Source: Planctomycetota bacterium
GTDB taxonomy: Bacteria > Planctomycetota > Phycisphaerae > UBA1845
DNA length: 6,664 bases
Direction of reading: 5' to 3'
NCBI GenBank assembly: GCA_022566435.1
Contig: JADFIX010000219.1
Coordinates: 1 to 6,664, forward strand
Shown: positions 6,015-6,664 of the stretch, piece after piece
Position numbering within the stretch: position 1 is the first letter of the stretch
Layout of the letters: each line of letters starts with the position of its first letter
Position numbers and translations under genes: made by a program
Notes under the pieces: generated by a model
Databases searched by the model: none
What the model saw: only the letters and a program-made list of their open reading frames with translations
What the model was told of the DNA's origin: nothing

Positions 6015-6230
6015 CTACGAGTAGACGACCCAGTTGACCCGCCGCCGGAAGTCTTCGGGCGAGATCTTCAGGTCGTTTTCCTCGACGGCCATGCGCAGCG
6101 CTTCAGTACAGAGTTGACTCGAGTTCTTCTCGGGATACTTCTTGCGGTAATCGGTCAGACCGCCCGCGACCACGTAAACCGGTTTCTCGAACCGGGGAAT
6201 TCGCAAGTTGCCTTTGCCAAACTTAATCAT
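6015..6230 (-). CDS. N-terminal part of the frameshifted thiolase-like protein
   Basis: 71 residues from ATG 6230, ending at a TAG (6017-6015). The chain starts MIKFGKGNLRIPRFEKPVYV and ends VNWVVYS, the first beta strands and helix of a thiolase fold. The Q-L-C-T-E-A-L stretch fits the helix after the first strand. The next conserved parts (GDQLLAASKIHD) are in the frame shifted by one base, so the gene has lost one base or gained two near 6010-6018. The two halves together would give about 464 residues. I see no slippery heptamer at the junction, so programmed frameshifting is not supported; mutation or a sequencing/assembly error remain. The ATG at 6230 is preferred over a GTG at 6239, which would leave no room for a ribosome site. 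Confidence 0.85.
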   Translation of the reverse strand: MIKFGKGNLRIPRFEKPVYVVAGGLTDYRKKYPEKNSSQLCTEALRMAVEENDLKISPEDFRRRVNWVVYS

Positions 6231-6238
6231 GGTTGCCA

Positions 6239-6245
6239 CCTTCCT
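6239..6245 (-). promoter_or_regulatory. Ribosome binding site that decides the thiolase-like start
   Basis: On the minus strand AGGAAGG ends 8 nt before the ATG at 6230. It overlaps the alternative upstream GTG (6239-6237), so the ATG is the likely start. Confidence 0.65.
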
Positions 6246-6587
6246 GTGAAGACGAAAGGAAGAAAAAACACCTCGCGGATCACTCGACGGACCCGGCGTC
6301 CCGCGTTTGACGCGAATTCATCAGAAAACAAGCAAACGCCGTGCCGCCAGGACACGAGACCGAAACACTTCCATGAAGTCCCCGGCCGTGCGGACCGGTT
6401 CCAAGCCACCTCCTTGCGAACGAGCCAATCTTAGCGGGCTCTTCCGCCGCGGCAAGGGGACGAATCCGGACGGGCTTTCCAGAGTCGGGCCTGGGTGTGC
6501 GGTCTTCGCCAGTGCGCGGGGAAAGGCTGCCGTTTCTTTGCGGGACACATCGTGCGTCGCTCGAAAACATTACCGAGGCATCTCTTG
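6240..6587. other. Intergenic stretch between divergent genes, no gene recognised
   Basis: This gap should contain the promoter of the minus-strand thiolase-like gene, but I cannot pick out a -35/-10 pair. Open frames on both strands exist because of GC bias, but they show no domain character. A 17-codon minus-strand frame (6374-6321) has only a poor ribosome site. The right end may contain unrecognisable remains of the acyl-CoA synthetase gene whose clear match begins at 6588. Confidence 0.5.
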
Positions 6588-6664
6588 GGCCGGATCGACG
6601 AGGAAGGCAACATCTGGATCACCGGACGCAGCAAGTACGTCATCGTTTTGGATTCCGGTGAAAA
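6588..6664 (+). pseudogene. Fragment of an AMP-forming acyl-CoA synthetase, cut by the window edge
   Basis: In the frame of GGC at 6588 the bases encode GRIDEEGNIWITGRSKYVIV followed by LDSGEK. This is the hinge (A8 motif) where the large and small domains of AMP-forming acyl-CoA/fatty-acid ligases join: G-R-I-D-x-x-G ... I-T-G-R-x-K. The preceding residues should read approximately WFxTGDL, but here they read RSKTLPRHLL and continue as low-complexity Arg/Cys-rich sequence back to a stop at 6432-6434, with no start codon that has a ribosome site. The match therefore begins abruptly, and the N-terminal 400 or so residues are missing. A short run of indels could explain ACCGAGGCATCTCTTGG in place of a TGDL coding stretch. 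The gene continues beyond the window, so I cannot tell whether the 3' part is intact. Confidence 0.65.

Noticed and set aside
6000..6030. Programmed ribosomal frameshift in the thiolase-like gene
   Set aside because: No slippery heptamer or obvious downstream pseudoknot is seen, and this enzyme family is not known for recoding.
6321..6374. 17-codon minus-strand leader peptide upstream of the thiolase-like gene
   Set aside because: The ribosome site is weak, and no attenuator hairpin or regulatory codon run is visible.
5664..6434. 256-codon plus-strand frame over the thiolase-like gene
   Set aside because: It is an Arg/Ser-rich antisense reading of a GC-rich conserved gene, with no domain or start signal.

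Overview
The window reads as a chromosomal accessory stretch of a moderately GC-rich bacterium. I infer a planctomycete-like lineage (Planctomycetota or a close relative). The grounds are an IPTL-CTERM-type surface protein, frequent GTG/TTG starts, an acyl-CoA thiolase/DUF35 gene pair, and intergenic DNA full of short GC-rich palindromes. This placement is an inference from style, not from a marker gene.

Layout from left to right: (1) 19-1200 (+), a complete NADP-type isocitrate/homoisocitrate dehydrogenase family protein. (2) 1201-1973, no intact gene. It holds a 337-bp element with 32-bp terminal inverted repeats (1235-1571) packed with small hairpins, then an 82-bp decayed copy of the 3' end of a DUF35 gene (1778-1859, minus), then a strong minus-strand terminator (1905-1936). 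(3) 1974-2765 (-), a secreted protein with an IPTL/PEP-CTERM-like sorting tail. (4) 2942-3784 (-), a multi-pass membrane protein resembling only the N-terminal membrane half of apolipoprotein N-acyltransferase. (5) 3785-4181, non-coding, with two competing hairpins and a 19-bp tandem duplication. (6) 4182-6230 (-), a thiolase-like gene followed by its DUF35 (zinc ribbon plus OB fold) partner, separated by a palindromic element. The thiolase-like gene is broken by a frameshift near 6015-6018 and lacks both classical catalytic cysteines. (7) 6240-6587, an intergenic stretch with no recognised gene. (8) 6588-6664 (+), the start of an abrupt match to the C-terminal hinge of AMP-forming acyl-CoA synthetases, cut by the window edge.

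The thiolase-like protein, the intact DUF35 protein, the DUF35 remnant and the acyl-CoA synthetase fragment all point to acyl-CoA chemistry. The Cys-less thiolase plus DUF35 arrangement recalls Ltp2/ChsH2-type aldolase complexes of side-chain degradation. One of these genes is frameshifted and two survive only as fragments, or apparent fragments. I therefore read the region as an acyl-CoA gene neighbourhood that has been duplicated and is eroding, with small palindromic elements inserted between genes. I see no CRISPR array, tRNA, rRNA or transposase gene.
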